A stretch of 64,000 bases of DNA from Myxococcus xanthus. GTDB taxonomy: Bacteria; Myxococcota; Myxococcia; Myxococcales; Myxococcaceae. The notes beneath the pieces were generated by a model that ran no database searches, was not told the origin of the DNA, and worked only from the letters and a program-made list of their open reading frames with translations. Every line of letters begins with the position of its first letter. Positions within the stretch are counted from its first letter, which is position 1. Both the position numbers and the translations under genes were made by a program. Shown piece after piece: positions 38,852 through 48,965 of the stretch. The stretch lies in assembly GCF_900106535.1 (NCBI RefSeq), contig NZ_FNOH01000004.1, positions 620,001-684,000 on the forward strand. Direction: 5' to 3'.

Positions 38852-39304
38852 CTACTTGTTCATCTTGTCGATGGAAGACGCCATGTTCTCGGTCGTCTTC
38901 TCCACGTTGAACTTGGTCCGGACCTGGTCCCCCTCCTTGATTTCACGCCGGAGGTGACTGTGGATGTCGCGGTGCTTCTCGATGGGCTTCCCATCGATTT
39001 GCGTGGAGTGGTTCACGCCCATCGCCACCACCGCGCCGTTCTCATCCTTGATGAAGACCTTGTCCTTCCGCAGGGCCACCACGGAGCCGCTCAGCTCCTG
39101 CTGGCCCTGCATCTGACGGCCTTGCATGCCGCCGGACGTCTGCGAGCCGCTGCTGGGTGGATGCTGCATCGATGGGTCCTGCTGCATCGATGGGTCCTGC
39201 GGCATCGATGGCTCCTGCGGCATCGACGGCTCTTGCGAGCCCTGCGCCAGAGCCGCGCCACCCGACGCCAGACCCGCGATCATCCCAATCACCTTGAGCT
39301 TCAT
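38852..39304 (-). CDS. Secreted protein with PSMQ/PSMP repeats
   Basis: This 150-residue protein has a signal peptide (MKLKVIGMIAGLASGGAALA) and a short low-complexity stretch of four six-residue repeats (QEPSMP, QDPSMQ type, about residues 24-47). A Gln/Gly/Ser linker and a small folded domain of about 75 residues follow (LSGSVVALRKDKVFIKDENG ... HLRREIKEGDQVRTKFNVE). The folded part resembles small beta-barrel domains found in secreted myxobacterial proteins, but I cannot name a family. AAAGGGGTC precedes ATG 39304. The repeats sit where the protein leaves the membrane and may act as a spacer. Confidence 0.78.
   Translation of the reverse strand: MKLKVIGMIAGLASGGAALAQGSQEPSMPQEPSMPQDPSMQQDPSMQHPPSSGSQTSGGMQGRQMQGQQELSGSVVALRKDKVFIKDENGAVVAMGVNHSTQIDGKPIEKHRDIHSHLRREIKEGDQVRTKFNVEKTTENMASSIDKMNK
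39161..39234 (-). repeat. 18-bp in-frame tandem repeat
   Basis: Four units at 18-base spacing (the CATCGATGG or CATCGACGG core recurs at 39167, 39185, 39203 and 39221) encode the QDPSMQ-type repeats. The near-identity of units suggests recent slippage and variable copy number. Confidence 0.8.
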
Positions 39305-39492
39305 GACCGACCCCTTTCGTCCTGGAGGGCGCACCTCGCCTCCGAAGCCAACCGTGACCATGCCCGGCGGCGTTGCCACCCGGTGCCACGGTGCGACCCG
39401 CCCCCTGGAACGCACCTCCAAGCTCGTCCGTCCCTCCTCGCGGTACGATGACCGCCGCGCCCCGTTGAAACGCAGCGGCCCCGGACGCCTGC

Positions 39493-41928
39493 TCAGTCCG
39501 CCCGGAGCGCCACCGCGGGGGAGACTCGTGCGGCCCGGCGCGCGGGCAGCAGCACCGCCAGGACGGCCACCGCCAACAGCACCGCCGCCACCGCCACGTA
39601 CGTCAGTGGGTCCGTGGGCCGCACGCCGCTCAGCAGGTGCGTGAGGCCGCGGCTGGTGGCCACCGCCAGCCCCAATCCAATGAGGAGCCCACACGCCGTC
39701 AGCCCCAGGTAGCGGCCGAGCACCAGCCCCAGCACCTGCGCCTGACGCGCGCCCAGCGCCATGCGGATGCCCAGCTCGCGGGTGCGCTGGAGCACCGCGT
39801 AGGCCACGACGCCATAGAGGCCCACCGCCGACAGCACCATCGCCAGCGCCGCGAAGGCCCCCGCCAGCAGCAGGTAGAAGCGCAGCGGCGCCACCGTGCG
39901 GTCAACCACCGAGGCCAGCGTGCGGACACTGCCTGGCGCCAGGCTCGCATCCAACGCACGAATCTCCGCGCGAGCCGCGGGAGCCAGGTCGAGCGGCGCC
40001 CCCTTCGTCCGCAGCAGCACCACCATGCTCGTGGTCCGCGCCTGCACGTAGGGCACGTACACCTCCGGCAGGGACGGCGCGCCAAGCCCTTCCAGTGCCA
40101 CGTCGTCCACCACGCCCACCACGCGCCCACCCATGGCACCACTGCCCCAGTCCATGCCGGTGTCCAGCGTGCGCCCCAGGGGCTCTTCGCCAGGCCAGAA
40201 GCGGCGCGCCGCCGCCGCGTTGACCAGCACCGCGCGCCCACCCGCGCCCTGGTCCGCCGCCGAGATTCCCCGGCCCTGAAGCACCTTCACGCGCAAGGCC
40301 TCCAGCGCCCCGGGCGTCACGATGCGCACGCTGGCCTGCCATGGCTCCGTCCCCTCCGGAACGGGCCGCATGGGGTCCTTCACGGGAACGGTCCACCGGG
40401 CCCCATCCAGTGGAAGCCCATTCACGGCACCAACCTGCTCCACGCCGGGCAGCGCCCGCAGCCGCTCGAGCAACGTGTCATAGAACGCCGCGGGCGCGGC
40501 GGTGCCAAAGCCATAGTGAAGCGGCGGCAGGTCCACCTTCACCGTCAGCACGCCCTCGGGGTCGAAGCCGGGCTTGGCCCGTTGCAGGTGCACGAAGCTG
40601 CGCAGCAACAACCCCGCGCACACCAGCAGCAGCACCGCCAGCGCCGTCTCCGCCACGACGAGCACGGAGCGCGTGCGGTGCCCCTGCGCGCCGCCACCCC
40701 CGCCGCCCACCACCCGCTTCAACCCACGAACCAGGTCCAGCCGCCCCGCCTGGAGCGCGGGCACCAGCCCGAACAGCAGTGTGGTCAGCACGGCCAGTCC
40801 CGCGGTGAAGGCCAGCACCGGGCCATCCAGCGACACCTCTTCGATGCGGGGAATGTCCTGAGGCCCCCACGTGGCCAGCGCATCCAGCGCCCACATCGCC
40901 ACCAGCAACCCCACAGCCGCGCCCAGACCCGCGAGCACGCCGCACTCCACCAACAGCTCGCGCGCGATGCGGCCACGGCTCGCGCCCAGGGCGATGCGCA
41001 CGGAGACTTCCCCCTCACGCGAGGCTGCCCGCGCCAGGAGCAGGTGCGTGAGGTTCGCGCACGCGATGAGCAACACCAACCCCACCGCGCCCAGCATCAA
41101 CAGGAGCGACGGACGGACGTTGCCCACCAGCACGTCGCGCAGCGGCTCCACGCGCGCATCCTTGCCCTCGTTCGTCTGGGGGTACTGCCCCGCGAGACGG
41201 TGGGCGATGGCGGAGAGCTCGGTGCGCGCGGACTCCAGCGCCACGTCCGGGCCCAGGCGGCCATACACCTCCAGCCAGTGCGCCCCGCGCCCCTCGGGCT
41301 TCGTCATGCCCTCTTCCCAGAGCAGCGGGCTCCACAGCTCCGAGCGTGCGGGGAAGTCGAAGCCCGGCGCCATCACCCCCACCACGGTCCACGGCTCCGG
41401 AGCGCCCAGGTCCACCGAGCGCCCCAGCACGGCGGCGCTCCCGCCGAAGCGCCGCTGCCACAGCGCATGGGAAATCACCGCCACCTTCGGAGCGCCGGGC
41501 CGGACGTCATCGGGGTGAAGCGCGCGCCCCAACTGCACGCGAGCGCCCAGCATCGGGAAGAAGTCGCCCGTCACCATCCCCGCCTGCACCTTCTCCGGCA
41601 AGGTGTCCGCGCTGTCCGCCGCCAGCGTCACCGCCACGGGCGCCACCGCGGACAGGCCCTTCAGCGTGCGGCTCTGCTCCCGCAGGTCCATGAAGTCCAG
41701 CACGGAGGTGGGCCCCGGCCCCTGCGTCCTCAGGCTGTACATGCGCACCAGACGGGCGTCGTCGTGCATGGGCAGCGGCCGCAGCAACACGGCATTCACC
41801 ACGCTGAAGATGGAGACGTTGGCGCCAATCCCAAGCGCGAGCGTGGCCACCGCGACCAGCGTGAAGGTGGGACTGCCACGAAGCCGGCGCAGCGCGAAGC
41901 GGAGGTCCTGGCCAAGGGTCATCGTCAT
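39493..41928 (-). CDS. ADOP-type ABC permease (MacB/FtsX family)
   Basis: This 811-residue membrane protein is of the duplicated orphan permease type. An N-terminal segment (LGQDLRFALRRLRGSPTFTLVAVATLALGIGANVSIFSVVNAVLLRPLP family pattern near 5-55) opens the first transmembrane helix and a MacB periplasmic core. Three FtsX-type helices follow near 285-420. A second periplasmic core (about 450-660) and three further helices near 690-805 follow. No ATP-binding protein gene is adjacent, hence orphan. Members are abundant in Acidobacteria and myxobacteria and are thought to move lipids, lipoproteins or peptides, or to transmit mechanical force in the periplasm. ATG 41928 fits the family N-terminus. 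It diverges from the nitronate monooxygenase gene across 193 bases. Confidence 0.9.
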   Translation of the reverse strand: MTMTLGQDLRFALRRLRGSPTFTLVAVATLALGIGANVSIFSVVNAVLLRPLPMHDDARLVRMYSLRTQGPGPTSVLDFMDLREQSRTLKGLSAVAPVAVTLAADSADTLPEKVQAGMVTGDFFPMLGARVQLGRALHPDDVRPGAPKVAVISHALWQRRFGGSAAVLGRSVDLGAPEPWTVVGVMAPGFDFPARSELWSPLLWEEGMTKPEGRGAHWLEVYGRLGPDVALESARTELSAIAHRLAGQYPQTNEGKDARVEPLRDVLVGNVRPSLLLMLGAVGLVLLIACANLTHLLLARAASREGEVSVRIALGASRGRIARELLVECGVLAGLGAAVGLLVAMWALDALATWGPQDIPRIEEVSLDGPVLAFTAGLAVLTTLLFGLVPALQAGRLDLVRGLKRVVGGGGGGAQGHRTRSVLVVAETALAVLLLVCAGLLLRSFVHLQRAKPGFDPEGVLTVKVDLPPLHYGFGTAAPAAFYDTLLERLRALPGVEQVGAVNGLPLDGARWTVPVKDPMRPVPEGTEPWQASVRIVTPGALEALRVKVLQGRGISAADQGAGGRAVLVNAAAARRFWPGEEPLGRTLDTGMDWGSGAMGGRVVGVVDDVALEGLGAPSLPEVYVPYVQARTTSMVVLLRTKGAPLDLAPAARAEIRALDASLAPGSVRTLASVVDRTVAPLRFYLLLAGAFAALAMVLSAVGLYGVVAYAVLQRTRELGIRMALGARQAQVLGLVLGRYLGLTACGLLIGLGLAVATSRGLTHLLSGVRPTDPLTYVAVAAVLLAVAVLAVLLPARRAARVSPAVALRAD

Positions 41929-42121
41929 GTCCAGGACGCCCGAGCATGCCGCGTGCCACACCGGCGTACAGGCCATCTGGACGAAGCGAGAAGCCCGGTT
42001 GCACGGGAATGGGAATCGGAGTCCCGCATCCGGACATCCCGCGCGCTTCCGCGTGTCGTTTCTCGCACCCCGTCCAGCGTCCGCGGTTATCCCTCCGCCA
42101 TTCCCGACTGAAGGAGCCGCG

Positions 42122-43195
42122 ATGAGCCCGCACCGAACGAACGAAGCCCTCCAGAAGCTGGGCATCCAACACCCCATCATCCAGGGCCCCTTCGGAGGCG
42201 GACTCTCCACCGAACGACTCGCGGCGGCGGTGTCGAATCTCGGAGGGCTGGGCTCGTATGGGGCGTATCAGCTCCCGCCCGAGGAGCTTGGCCGCGTGGC
42301 GGACCGGATTCGGGCGCTGACGGACAAGCCCTTCGCGCTGAACCTCTGGGTCTCCGACCATGACGCTGGCGGAGACGCACTCAGCCCTGAGGATTTCGAC
42401 CGCGTCTACCGACTCTTCGAGCCGTACTACCGCGAGCTCGGCGTGGAGAAGCCCGCCATGCCCGAGCGCTTCCACCACCGCTTCGAGGACCAGGTAGAGG
42501 CGCTGCTCGAAGCCCGTCCCCCCATCTTCAGCTTCGTGTTCGGCGTGCCCCCCGCCTCGGTCCTGGCGGAGTGTCGGCGCAAGGGCATCCTCACCGCCGG
42601 CGCGGCCACCACGCTGGCCGAAGCCGAGGCCCTGGACGCGGCGGGCGTCGACCTCATCGTGGCCACGGGCTTCGAGGCGGGCGGACACCGTCCTTCATTC
42701 CTCGCGCGCGCCGAGGACTCGCTGATGGGGACGCTGGCCCTCACGCCGCTCGTCGCCGACCGCGTGAAGGTGCCCGTCATCGCGGCGGGAGGCATCGCGG
42801 ATGGCCGAGGCATTCGCGCCGCGCTCACACTGGGTGCCCAGGCCGCGCAACTGGGAACGGCGTTCCTTGCCTGCGAGGAATCGGGAACGACGGACGCCCA
42901 CCGCGAGCTCCTCTTCAGCGACCGCGCGAAGCACACCACCTTGACGAGGTCCTTCACGGGCCGGCTCGCGCGAGGCATGCGCAATCGTTGGACTGAGGAG
43001 GTGGCCCATCAACTGTCAGCGCTCGCGCCCTTCCCCATCCAAGGTTGGTTCCTGTCGAAGCTCAAGCCCGCGGCCGTCAAGGCGGGCCGCACGGACCTCG
43101 TGTCGCTCTGGGCAGGTCAGGCCACGCCCAACCTGCGGCACCGGACCGTGCCCGCCCTGATGGACTCCCTCATCAAGGAGCTCTCGGCTTCGTGA
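42122..43195 (+). CDS. Nitronate monooxygenase family flavoprotein
   Basis: This 357-residue FMN-dependent TIM-barrel enzyme of the NMO/2-nitropropane dioxygenase family oxidises alkyl nitronates such as propionate-3-nitronate. Landmarks are HPIIQGPFGGGLS near residues 17-29, the FMN-phosphate region VPVIAAGGIADGRGIRAAL near 217-235 and GAQAAQLGTAFLACEES near 238-254. GFEAGGHRPSF supplies the expected catalytic His region. The strong GAAGGAG site fixes ATG 42122. The sequence is closer to class I NMO than to FabK enoyl-reductases, although the two are hard to separate without a tree. Confidence 0.9.
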   Translation: MSPHRTNEALQKLGIQHPIIQGPFGGGLSTERLAAAVSNLGGLGSYGAYQLPPEELGRVADRIRALTDKPFALNLWVSDHDAGGDALSPEDFDRVYRLFEPYYRELGVEKPAMPERFHHRFEDQVEALLEARPPIFSFVFGVPPASVLAECRRKGILTAGAATTLAEAEALDAAGVDLIVATGFEAGGHRPSFLARAEDSLMGTLALTPLVADRVKVPVIAAGGIADGRGIRAALTLGAQAAQLGTAFLACEESGTTDAHRELLFSDRAKHTTLTRSFTGRLARGMRNRWTEEVAHQLSALAPFPIQGWFLSKLKPAAVKAGRTDLVSLWAGQATPNLRHRTVPALMDSLIKELSAS

Positions 43196-43347
43196 CGCGG
43201 CGCACCCTCCATCCTTTCGAGCGCGCGGCAACGGCCCGCACGCCCGGCTGGAGTCCAGGAGGACCGGCGCCACTGCATCCCGCGCACGCACGGGCATGGC
43301 CAACGTGAGGAGATGTCCCCTGCGGGGGACTTCAAGGAGCCTCGCCC

Positions 43348-43989
43348 ATGGCCCAATCGGACACGCCGGTCCGCCTCGACGTCTGGAGCGATTACGTCTG
43401 CCCCTTCTGTTACCTCGAGCTTCCCGTCCTCGAGCAGTTGCATGCCCGGCTGGGCTCGGCGCTCGACATCCACTGGCGCGCGTTCGAGCTGCGTCCGGTG
43501 CCCGCGCGACCGCTCGCCCCGGTGAGTGAGCCCCCTCGGTCGGCCTGGGCCCGCTCCGTCTACCCGTTGGCCGAGCAGCGGGGCCTGACGATGAGGCCGC
43601 CGCCGGTGCAACCGAAGAGCCGGCTGGCGCTCGAAGCCGCCGAGTTCGCCAAGGACGCTGGGTCCTTCTCCCCGTTCCATGAGGCCCTCTTCCGTGCCTT
43701 CTTCGCGGACGGCCAGGACATCGGGGACCTGCGCGTGCTGGGGGCGCTGGCGGAGGACGTAGGCATGGACCGCGAGTCCATGACACGCGCACTGGAGGCG
43801 GGCCGGTACACCGCGCGCGTGCTCGCCGACGAGGAGGAGGCACAACGGCTGGGGATCCGCGGCGTCCCGGCCATGCGGCTCGCGGGCAATGGGCCCGTGC
43901 TCCTGCTGACCGGCGCTCAGCCGGAAGAAGCCGTTCGCGCCGCCTTCGCGCGCGTCCGGCCGGGCCCCTCCCTGAGTGCCGTGCACTGA
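43348..43989 (+). CDS. DsbA family oxidoreductase, FrnE-like
   Basis: This 213-residue protein has a thioredoxin fold with the active site CPFC at residues 18-21 (VWSDYVCPFCYLELP) and a helical insertion, ending in the cis-Pro loop GIRGVPAMRLAG. There is no signal peptide, so it is cytoplasmic, as in the FrnE/2-hydroxychromene-isomerase branch of the DsbA superfamily. Such proteins act in polyketide tailoring or oxidative-stress disulfide chemistry, and the partner here is unknown. AAGGAG precedes the ATG. A short GTCCCC/GGGGAC hairpin (43316-43331) lies just upstream of the ribosome site. Confidence 0.88.
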   Translation: MAQSDTPVRLDVWSDYVCPFCYLELPVLEQLHARLGSALDIHWRAFELRPVPARPLAPVSEPPRSAWARSVYPLAEQRGLTMRPPPVQPKSRLALEAAEFAKDAGSFSPFHEALFRAFFADGQDIGDLRVLGALAEDVGMDRESMTRALEAGRYTARVLADEEEAQRLGIRGVPAMRLAGNGPVLLLTGAQPEEAVRAAFARVRPGPSLSAVH

Positions 43990-44044
43990 GCGCGCGGCCA
44001 CCGCCGTCCTGGCGGGAGCACTTCGCGCCGAATAGGGTGCCGGC

Positions 44045-44812
44045 ATGGAGCACCGCCCGACCCTTGTCTTCGCTGATGGCGCCTGTTCAGGAAACCCTGG
44101 CCCGGGTGGCTGGGGGAGCATCATCGTCACGCCCGACGGGCTGGTGACGGAGCTGGGCGGACACGAGCCGGAGACCACCAACAACCGGATGGAGCTGACG
44201 GCCGTGGGCAAGGCCCTGCGCCACCTGGAGCGCGCGCCGGGCCCCATCCACATCCACACGGACTCCACGTATGTGATTCAGGGAGCTACCAAGTGGGCGT
44301 TCGGCTGGAGCCGGCGCGGGTGGAAGACGGCCGAGGGTGGCGAGGTCGCCAACGCCATCTATTGGAAACGGCTGATGGCGCTCCTGGCGCAGCGCAAGGA
44401 GAGCCATGCCGCCGAGGCCGCCGCCGTCGCGTGGTTCTACATCCGGGGCCACGTGGGCGTTCCCGGCAACGAGCGTGTGGACGCCATCGCCGTGGCCTAT
44501 TCCAAGGGGCGTGACGCGAGGCTCTACACCGGCCCGCTCCACGGCTACGGCGTGGCGGTGCACGACCTGCCGGAGGACATGTCACTGCCTCCAGAGAAGC
44601 CCAAGGAACAGCGGGAGGCAGCGGCCAAGGCCTACTCCTACCTGAGCCAGGTGGGCAGCTCCGTGAAGCGCCACGCCTCCTGGGCCGCGTGTGAGCGCCG
44701 GGTAAAAGGTGTGTCCGGCGCCCGTTTCAAGAAGACAAAGAGCGCGTTGGATGAAGCCAAAGTGCTGGAGGACTGGGGCTTCAAGGGACAGGACGTCCCG
44801 TCGGAAGACTGA
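44045..44812 (+). CDS. rnhA: Ribonuclease HI with C-terminal hybrid-binding-like domain
   Basis: This 255-residue protein has a complete RNase HI domain (about 1-160) with catalytic Asp11 (FADGACSGNPGPGG), Glu50 (NNRMEL), Asp73 (HTDSTYV) and Asp146 (GNERVDAIA). A basic handle-like stretch WAFGWSRRGWKTAEGG is present. It removes RNA from RNA-DNA hybrids. Beyond it, residues 196-246 (YSYLSQVGSSVKRHASWAAC ... VKGVSGARFKK ... EAKVLEDWGF) follow the pattern of the RNase H1 hybrid-binding/viroplasmin domain, normally found at the N-terminus. A linker of about 35 residues joins the two. The domain assignment for the C-terminal part is by eye. No other replication gene is adjacent. Confidence 0.88.
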   Translation: MEHRPTLVFADGACSGNPGPGGWGSIIVTPDGLVTELGGHEPETTNNRMELTAVGKALRHLERAPGPIHIHTDSTYVIQGATKWAFGWSRRGWKTAEGGEVANAIYWKRLMALLAQRKESHAAEAAAVAWFYIRGHVGVPGNERVDAIAVAYSKGRDARLYTGPLHGYGVAVHDLPEDMSLPPEKPKEQREAAAKAYSYLSQVGSSVKRHASWAACERRVKGVSGARFKKTKSALDEAKVLEDWGFKGQDVPSED

Positions 44813-44892
44813 GGCAGCCCCTCCAAGCCCATTGCCCCGCCGGTCCATTGCGCCTATGGGTCGGTGCCACTCCCATCCCGCGAGGACGCAGC

Positions 44893-46773
44893 ATGGCTCA
44901 AGAGCCTCTCCATATCGCCTCGGAGTTCCCGGCCCCGTCGGTGGAAGACTGGCGCCGGCTCGTGGACAAGGACCTGAAGGGCAAGCCCTTCACCGCGCTC
45001 CAGTCGCAGTTGGAAGGCGGCCTATCGCTCCAGCCGCTCTACACGCAGCAGGATGCCGCCGTCGCGCCGCCCGGCGTGGCCCCCTACGTGCGCGGCACCC
45101 AGGCCCTGGGCCTCACCGAGGGTGGATGGCTGGTGTGCCAGGAGTACAGCGAGCCAGACGTGACGCAGGCCGCCGAGGCCATCCGCACGGACCTGGACCG
45201 GGGCGGCTGGGGCGTGTGGCTCCACCTGGGCGACACGCACGGCGTTCGCGTACCGGATGCCGAGGCGCTGCGGCGGCTGCTCGCCCATGCGCCACTGGAC
45301 ACGACGCCCGTCCACCTGGAGCCCGAGTCCGACCCGCTGGCCGCCGCCCAGCGCCTGCTCCACGTCGCGGAGCAGACGGGCGTGTCCCGCGCGGCGCTGA
45401 AGGGCAGCCTCGGCGTGGATCCGCTCGGCATCCTGGCCCGTACGGGCTCGCTGCCCATGGGGCTGGACGCGACGCTTTCCCAGGCCGCGCCCCTGGTCAC
45501 CTCGCTGCGTGAAGCCGCGCCCGGCCTCCGGGTGCTGCTCGTGTCCACGCGCGCCTACGCGGACGCGGGCGCCACATCGGTGCACGAGCTGGCCTGGGCC
45601 ATCGCCACGGGCGTGGCGTACCTGCGCGGACTGGAGCGCGCGGGCGTCTCCCCCGACGTCGCGGCGCGCTCCGTCCAGTTCGCCATGTCCGTGGGGGGAC
45701 AGTTCTTCCCGGAGATTGCCCGGCTGCGCGCGGCGAGGCTCTTGTGGTCCAAGGCCGTGGCGGCCTGTGGCGGCTCGCCGGAGGCCCAGGCCATGGTGCT
45801 GCACGCGCGCACCGCGAGCACCACGAAGACGCAGCGGGACCCGTGGGTGAACATCCTCCGCGCCACCGCGGAGTCCTTCGCCGCCGTCGTCGGTGGCGCG
45901 GACAGCGTCAGCACCTCGCCGTTCGACGAAGCCCTGGGCACGCCCGACGCGTCCGCCCGCCGGCTGGCGCGCAATACGCAGCTCATCCTGCGCGACGAGT
46001 CGAGCCTCAACCGCGTCGCCGACCCCGCGGGCGGCAGCTACTACCTGGAGCAGCTCACACAGGACATCGCCCGCGCGGCGTGGACCGAGCTGCGGCGCAT
46101 CGAGGCGCTGGGCCGCATGGAGCAAGCGCTCACGAGCGGCGACGTGGCCCGCGTGCTCGCGGAGACGCGCGCGGCGCGCGACAAGGCCGTGCGCACCCGC
46201 CGCCTGCCCATTGTCGGCGTGAGTGAGTTCCCCCACCTGGGCGAAACACCCGTTCAGCGGAAGTCCCGCGCCGAGGCGTCCACGGCGCCAGCGACATCGG
46301 GCCCCCTGCCGCTGCGCCCGGCGCGAGTGGCCGAGCCCTTCGAGGCGCTGCGCGACGCGAGCGACCGCCACCTCGCCGCGCACGGTGCACGCCCCAAGGC
46401 CTTCCTGGCAAGCCTGGGCACGGTGGCCGAGCACACCACCCGCTCCACGTGGACGGCCAACGTCCTGGCCGCGGGCGGTATCGAGCCGGCGGACCAGCAT
46501 GGCTTCGCGGACATCGCGGACGCGGTGGCCCGCTTCCAGGCATCCGGCGCGCCGCTCGCCGTCATCTCCGGGCCGGACGCGCTGTATCCAGAATGGGTGC
46601 CCGCGTTGACGGCGGCGCTGAAGTCGAAGGGCGCGCGCGCGGTGGCCGTGGCGGGCCGGCCCGGTGACCATGAGGCCGCCTTCCGCGCGGCCGGCGTGGA
46701 CGTCTTCTTCTACGCGGGAGCGGACCTGTTCGCGCTCCTGTCCTCACTGCACCAGCAGCTCGGAGTGGCCTGA
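44893..46773 (+). CDS. mutA: Methylmalonyl-CoA mutase small (beta) subunit
   Basis: This 626-residue non-catalytic subunit pairs with MutB. The TIM-barrel half (about 1-450) keeps the mutase pattern ([32 protein letters not shown] near 316-347 and [14 protein letters not shown] near 377-390). The C-terminal cobalamin-fold half lacks the DxHxxG cobalt-ligand motif ([19 protein letters not shown] in its place), as expected for the small subunit. GCGAGGACGC precedes ATG 44893. The stop codon TGA overlaps the mutB start (TGATG), so the two subunits are made in step. The pathway is propionyl-CoA/succinyl-CoA interconversion. Confidence 0.95.
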   Translation: MAQEPLHIASEFPAPSVEDWRRLVDKDLKGKPFTALQSQLEGGLSLQPLYTQQDAAVAPPGVAPYVRGTQALGLTEGGWLVCQEYSEPDVTQAAEAIRTDLDRGGWGVWLHLGDTHGVRVPDAEALRRLLAHAPLDTTPVHLEPESDPLAAAQRLLHVAEQTGVSRAALKGSLGVDPLGILARTGSLPMGLDATLSQAAPLVTSLREAAPGLRVLLVSTRAYADAGATSVHELAWAIATGVAYLRGLERAGVSPDVAARSVQFAMSVGGQFFPEIARLRAARLLWSKAVAACGGSPEAQAMVLHARTASTTKTQRDPWVNILRATAESFAAVVGGADSVSTSPFDEALGTPDASARRLARNTQLILRDESSLNRVADPAGGSYYLEQLTQDIARAAWTELRRIEALGRMEQALTSGDVARVLAETRAARDKAVRTRRLPIVGVSEFPHLGETPVQRKSRAEASTAPATSGPLPLRPARVAEPFEALRDASDRHLAAHGARPKAFLASLGTVAEHTTRSTWTANVLAAGGIEPADQHGFADIADAVARFQASGAPLAVISGPDALYPEWVPALTAALKSKGARAVAVAGRPGDHEAAFRAAGVDVFFYAGADLFALLSSLHQQLGVA

Positions 46774-48965
46774 TGCGCCCCCACGTACCGGACTTCTCGG
46801 GCATCGACTTCGACGCCCCCGAAACGCACTCCGCCGCGCCCATGCGCGACCAGCAACTGCGTCAGGCCGGCGAGGCCACGCGCAACGCCGAGCGCTGGGA
46901 CACGCCCGAGGGCATCCCCGTCAAGCCGGTGTACACGCGAGAGGACATGGAGGGCGTGGAGCACCTGGGCTCGCTGCCGGGCCTGCCGCCCTTCGTGCGC
47001 GGCCCCTACTCCACCATGTACGTGCAGCAGCCGTGGACGGTGCGGCAGTACGCCGGCTTCTCCACGGCCGAGGCCTCCAACGCCTTCTACCGCCGAAACC
47101 TCGCGGCGGGACAGAAGGGCCTGTCCATCGCCTTCGACCTCGCGACGCACCGGGGCTACGACAGCGACCATCCCCGCGTGGCGGGTGACGTGGGCATGGC
47201 GGGCGTGGCCATCGACTCCATCAAGGACATGCGCATCCTGTTCGACCGGATTCCGCTCGACCAGATGAGCGTGTCCATGACGATGAACGGGGCCGTGCTC
47301 CCGGTGCTGGCGCTCTACGTGGTCGCCGCCGAGGAGCAAGGCGTGCGCCCCGAGCAGCTCAGCGGGACCATCCAGAACGACATCCTCAAGGAGTTCATGG
47401 TCCGCAACACGTACATCTACCCGCCCGCTCCGTCGATGCGCATCATCGGCGACATCTTCCGCTTCACGGCGGAGAAGATGCCGCGCTTCAACAGCATCAG
47501 CATCAGCGGCTACCACATGCAGGAAGCCGGGGCGACGCAGGACCTGGAGCTGGGCTACACGCTGGCGGATGGCGTGGAGTACGTGCGCGCCGGGCTCGCG
47601 GCGGGACTGAGCGTGGACGCCTTCGCGCCGCGCCTGTCCTTCTTCTGGGCCATTGGCATGAACTTCTTCATGGAAGTGGCCAAGATGCGCGCCGCCCGCC
47701 TGCTCTGGGCGAAGCTCATCAAGGGCTTCTCCCCGAAGACGGACAAGAGCCTGGCGCTGCGCACCCACAGCCAGACGTCGGGATGGAGCCTCACCGCGCA
47801 GGACGTCTTCAACAATGTCGTGCGCACCTGCGTGGAGGCCATGGCCGCCACCCAGGGCCACACGCAGAGCCTGCACACCAACTCGCTGGACGAGGCCATC
47901 GCGCTGCCCACCGACTTCAGCGCGCGCATCGCCCGCAACACCCAGCTCTATCTCCAGTTGGAGAGCGGCACCACGCGCGTCATCGACCCGTGGGGTGGCA
48001 GCTACTACGTGGAGCGCCTCACGCACGAACTGGCGCACAAGGCGTGGGCCCACATCCAGGAGGTCGAGGCGCTGGGCGGCATGACGAAGGCCATCGAGGC
48101 CGGCCTGCCCAAGCTGCGCATCGAGGAGGCGGCGGCGCGCACCCAGGCGCGCATCGACTCCGGCCGCCAGGCCATCATCGGCGTGAACAAGTACCCGCCC
48201 GAGCGCGAGGACTCCATCGAGATTCTCAAAGTGGACAACTCGGCGGTGCGCGAGGCGCAGATTGCCCGGCTGCGCGAGCTGCGCGCCGAGCGCAACGCGG
48301 AGGACGTCCGCCGCAAGCTGGACGCGCTCACCGAGGCGGGACGGCGCGGCGAGGGCAACCTGCTGGCACTGGCCATCGACGCGGCCCGCGCCAAGGCGAC
48401 GGTGGGCGAAATCAGCGACGCGCTCGAGAAGGTGTTCGGGCGCTACGAGGCCACGGTGCGCAGCGTGACGGGTGTGTATTCCAGCGAAGCGGGCAAGGAC
48501 GCTCAGGGAATCATCGACGCGCGCGAGAAGGCGGACGCGTTCCTCGCGCGCTTCGGCCGCCGGCCGCGCATCCTCATCGCGAAGATGGGGCAGGACGGAC
48601 ATGACCGCGGCCAGAAGGTCATCGCCACCGCGTTCGCGGACCTGGGCTTCGACGTGGACATCGGTCCCCTGTTCCAGACGCCCGAGGAGTCCGCGCGGCA
48701 GGCGGTGGAGAACGACGTGCACGTCGTGGGCGCCAGCTCGCTCGCCGCCGGCCACCTGACGCTGGTGCCGCAACTCAAGCAGGCCCTCAAGGCGCTGGGC
48801 CGTGAGGACATCATGGTCGTCGTGGGCGGCGTCATCCCCGCGCAGGACTACGACGCGCTTCGCGCCGCGGGCGCCGCGGCCATCTTCGGCCCTGGCACGG
48901 TCATCTCCAAGGCGGCCATCGAACTGCTCGACAAGCTGGCCGCGTCGCTGGAGGAAGAGGCGTGA
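46773..48965 (+). CDS. mutB: Methylmalonyl-CoA mutase large (alpha) subunit
   Basis: This 730-residue catalytic subunit converts (R)-methylmalonyl-CoA to succinyl-CoA with adenosylcobalamin. The substrate barrel has [19 protein letters not shown] near 80-98, with the substrate Tyr and the Arg in [24 protein letters not shown] near 245 and [15 protein letters not shown] near 330 follow. The cobalamin domain has DGHDRG at 608-613, where His610 coordinates cobalt, and [12 protein letters not shown] near 690. It overlaps mutA by one base and meaB by four, giving a tight three-gene unit. The final EEEA is typical. Confidence 0.97.
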   Translation: MRPHVPDFSGIDFDAPETHSAAPMRDQQLRQAGEATRNAERWDTPEGIPVKPVYTREDMEGVEHLGSLPGLPPFVRGPYSTMYVQQPWTVRQYAGFSTAEASNAFYRRNLAAGQKGLSIAFDLATHRGYDSDHPRVAGDVGMAGVAIDSIKDMRILFDRIPLDQMSVSMTMNGAVLPVLALYVVAAEEQGVRPEQLSGTIQNDILKEFMVRNTYIYPPAPSMRIIGDIFRFTAEKMPRFNSISISGYHMQEAGATQDLELGYTLADGVEYVRAGLAAGLSVDAFAPRLSFFWAIGMNFFMEVAKMRAARLLWAKLIKGFSPKTDKSLALRTHSQTSGWSLTAQDVFNNVVRTCVEAMAATQGHTQSLHTNSLDEAIALPTDFSARIARNTQLYLQLESGTTRVIDPWGGSYYVERLTHELAHKAWAHIQEVEALGGMTKAIEAGLPKLRIEEAAARTQARIDSGRQAIIGVNKYPPEREDSIEILKVDNSAVREAQIARLRELRAERNAEDVRRKLDALTEAGRRGEGNLLALAIDAARAKATVGEISDALEKVFGRYEATVRSVTGVYSSEAGKDAQGIIDAREKADAFLARFGRRPRILIAKMGQDGHDRGQKVIATAFADLGFDVDIGPLFQTPEESARQAVENDVHVVGASSLAAGHLTLVPQLKQALKALGREDIMVVVGGVIPAQDYDALRAAGAAAIFGPGTVISKAAIELLDKLAASLEEEA

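Noticed and set aside
43316-43331. Riboswitch-like hairpin before the DsbA-like gene
   Set aside because: It is a single 6-bp stem next to the ribosome site, too small to support a specific claim.
44813-44892. Cobalamin riboswitch before mutA
   Set aside because: Only 80 bases are available and none of the conserved B12-box pattern is visible. B12-dependent enzymes with no B12-free isozyme are rarely so controlled.
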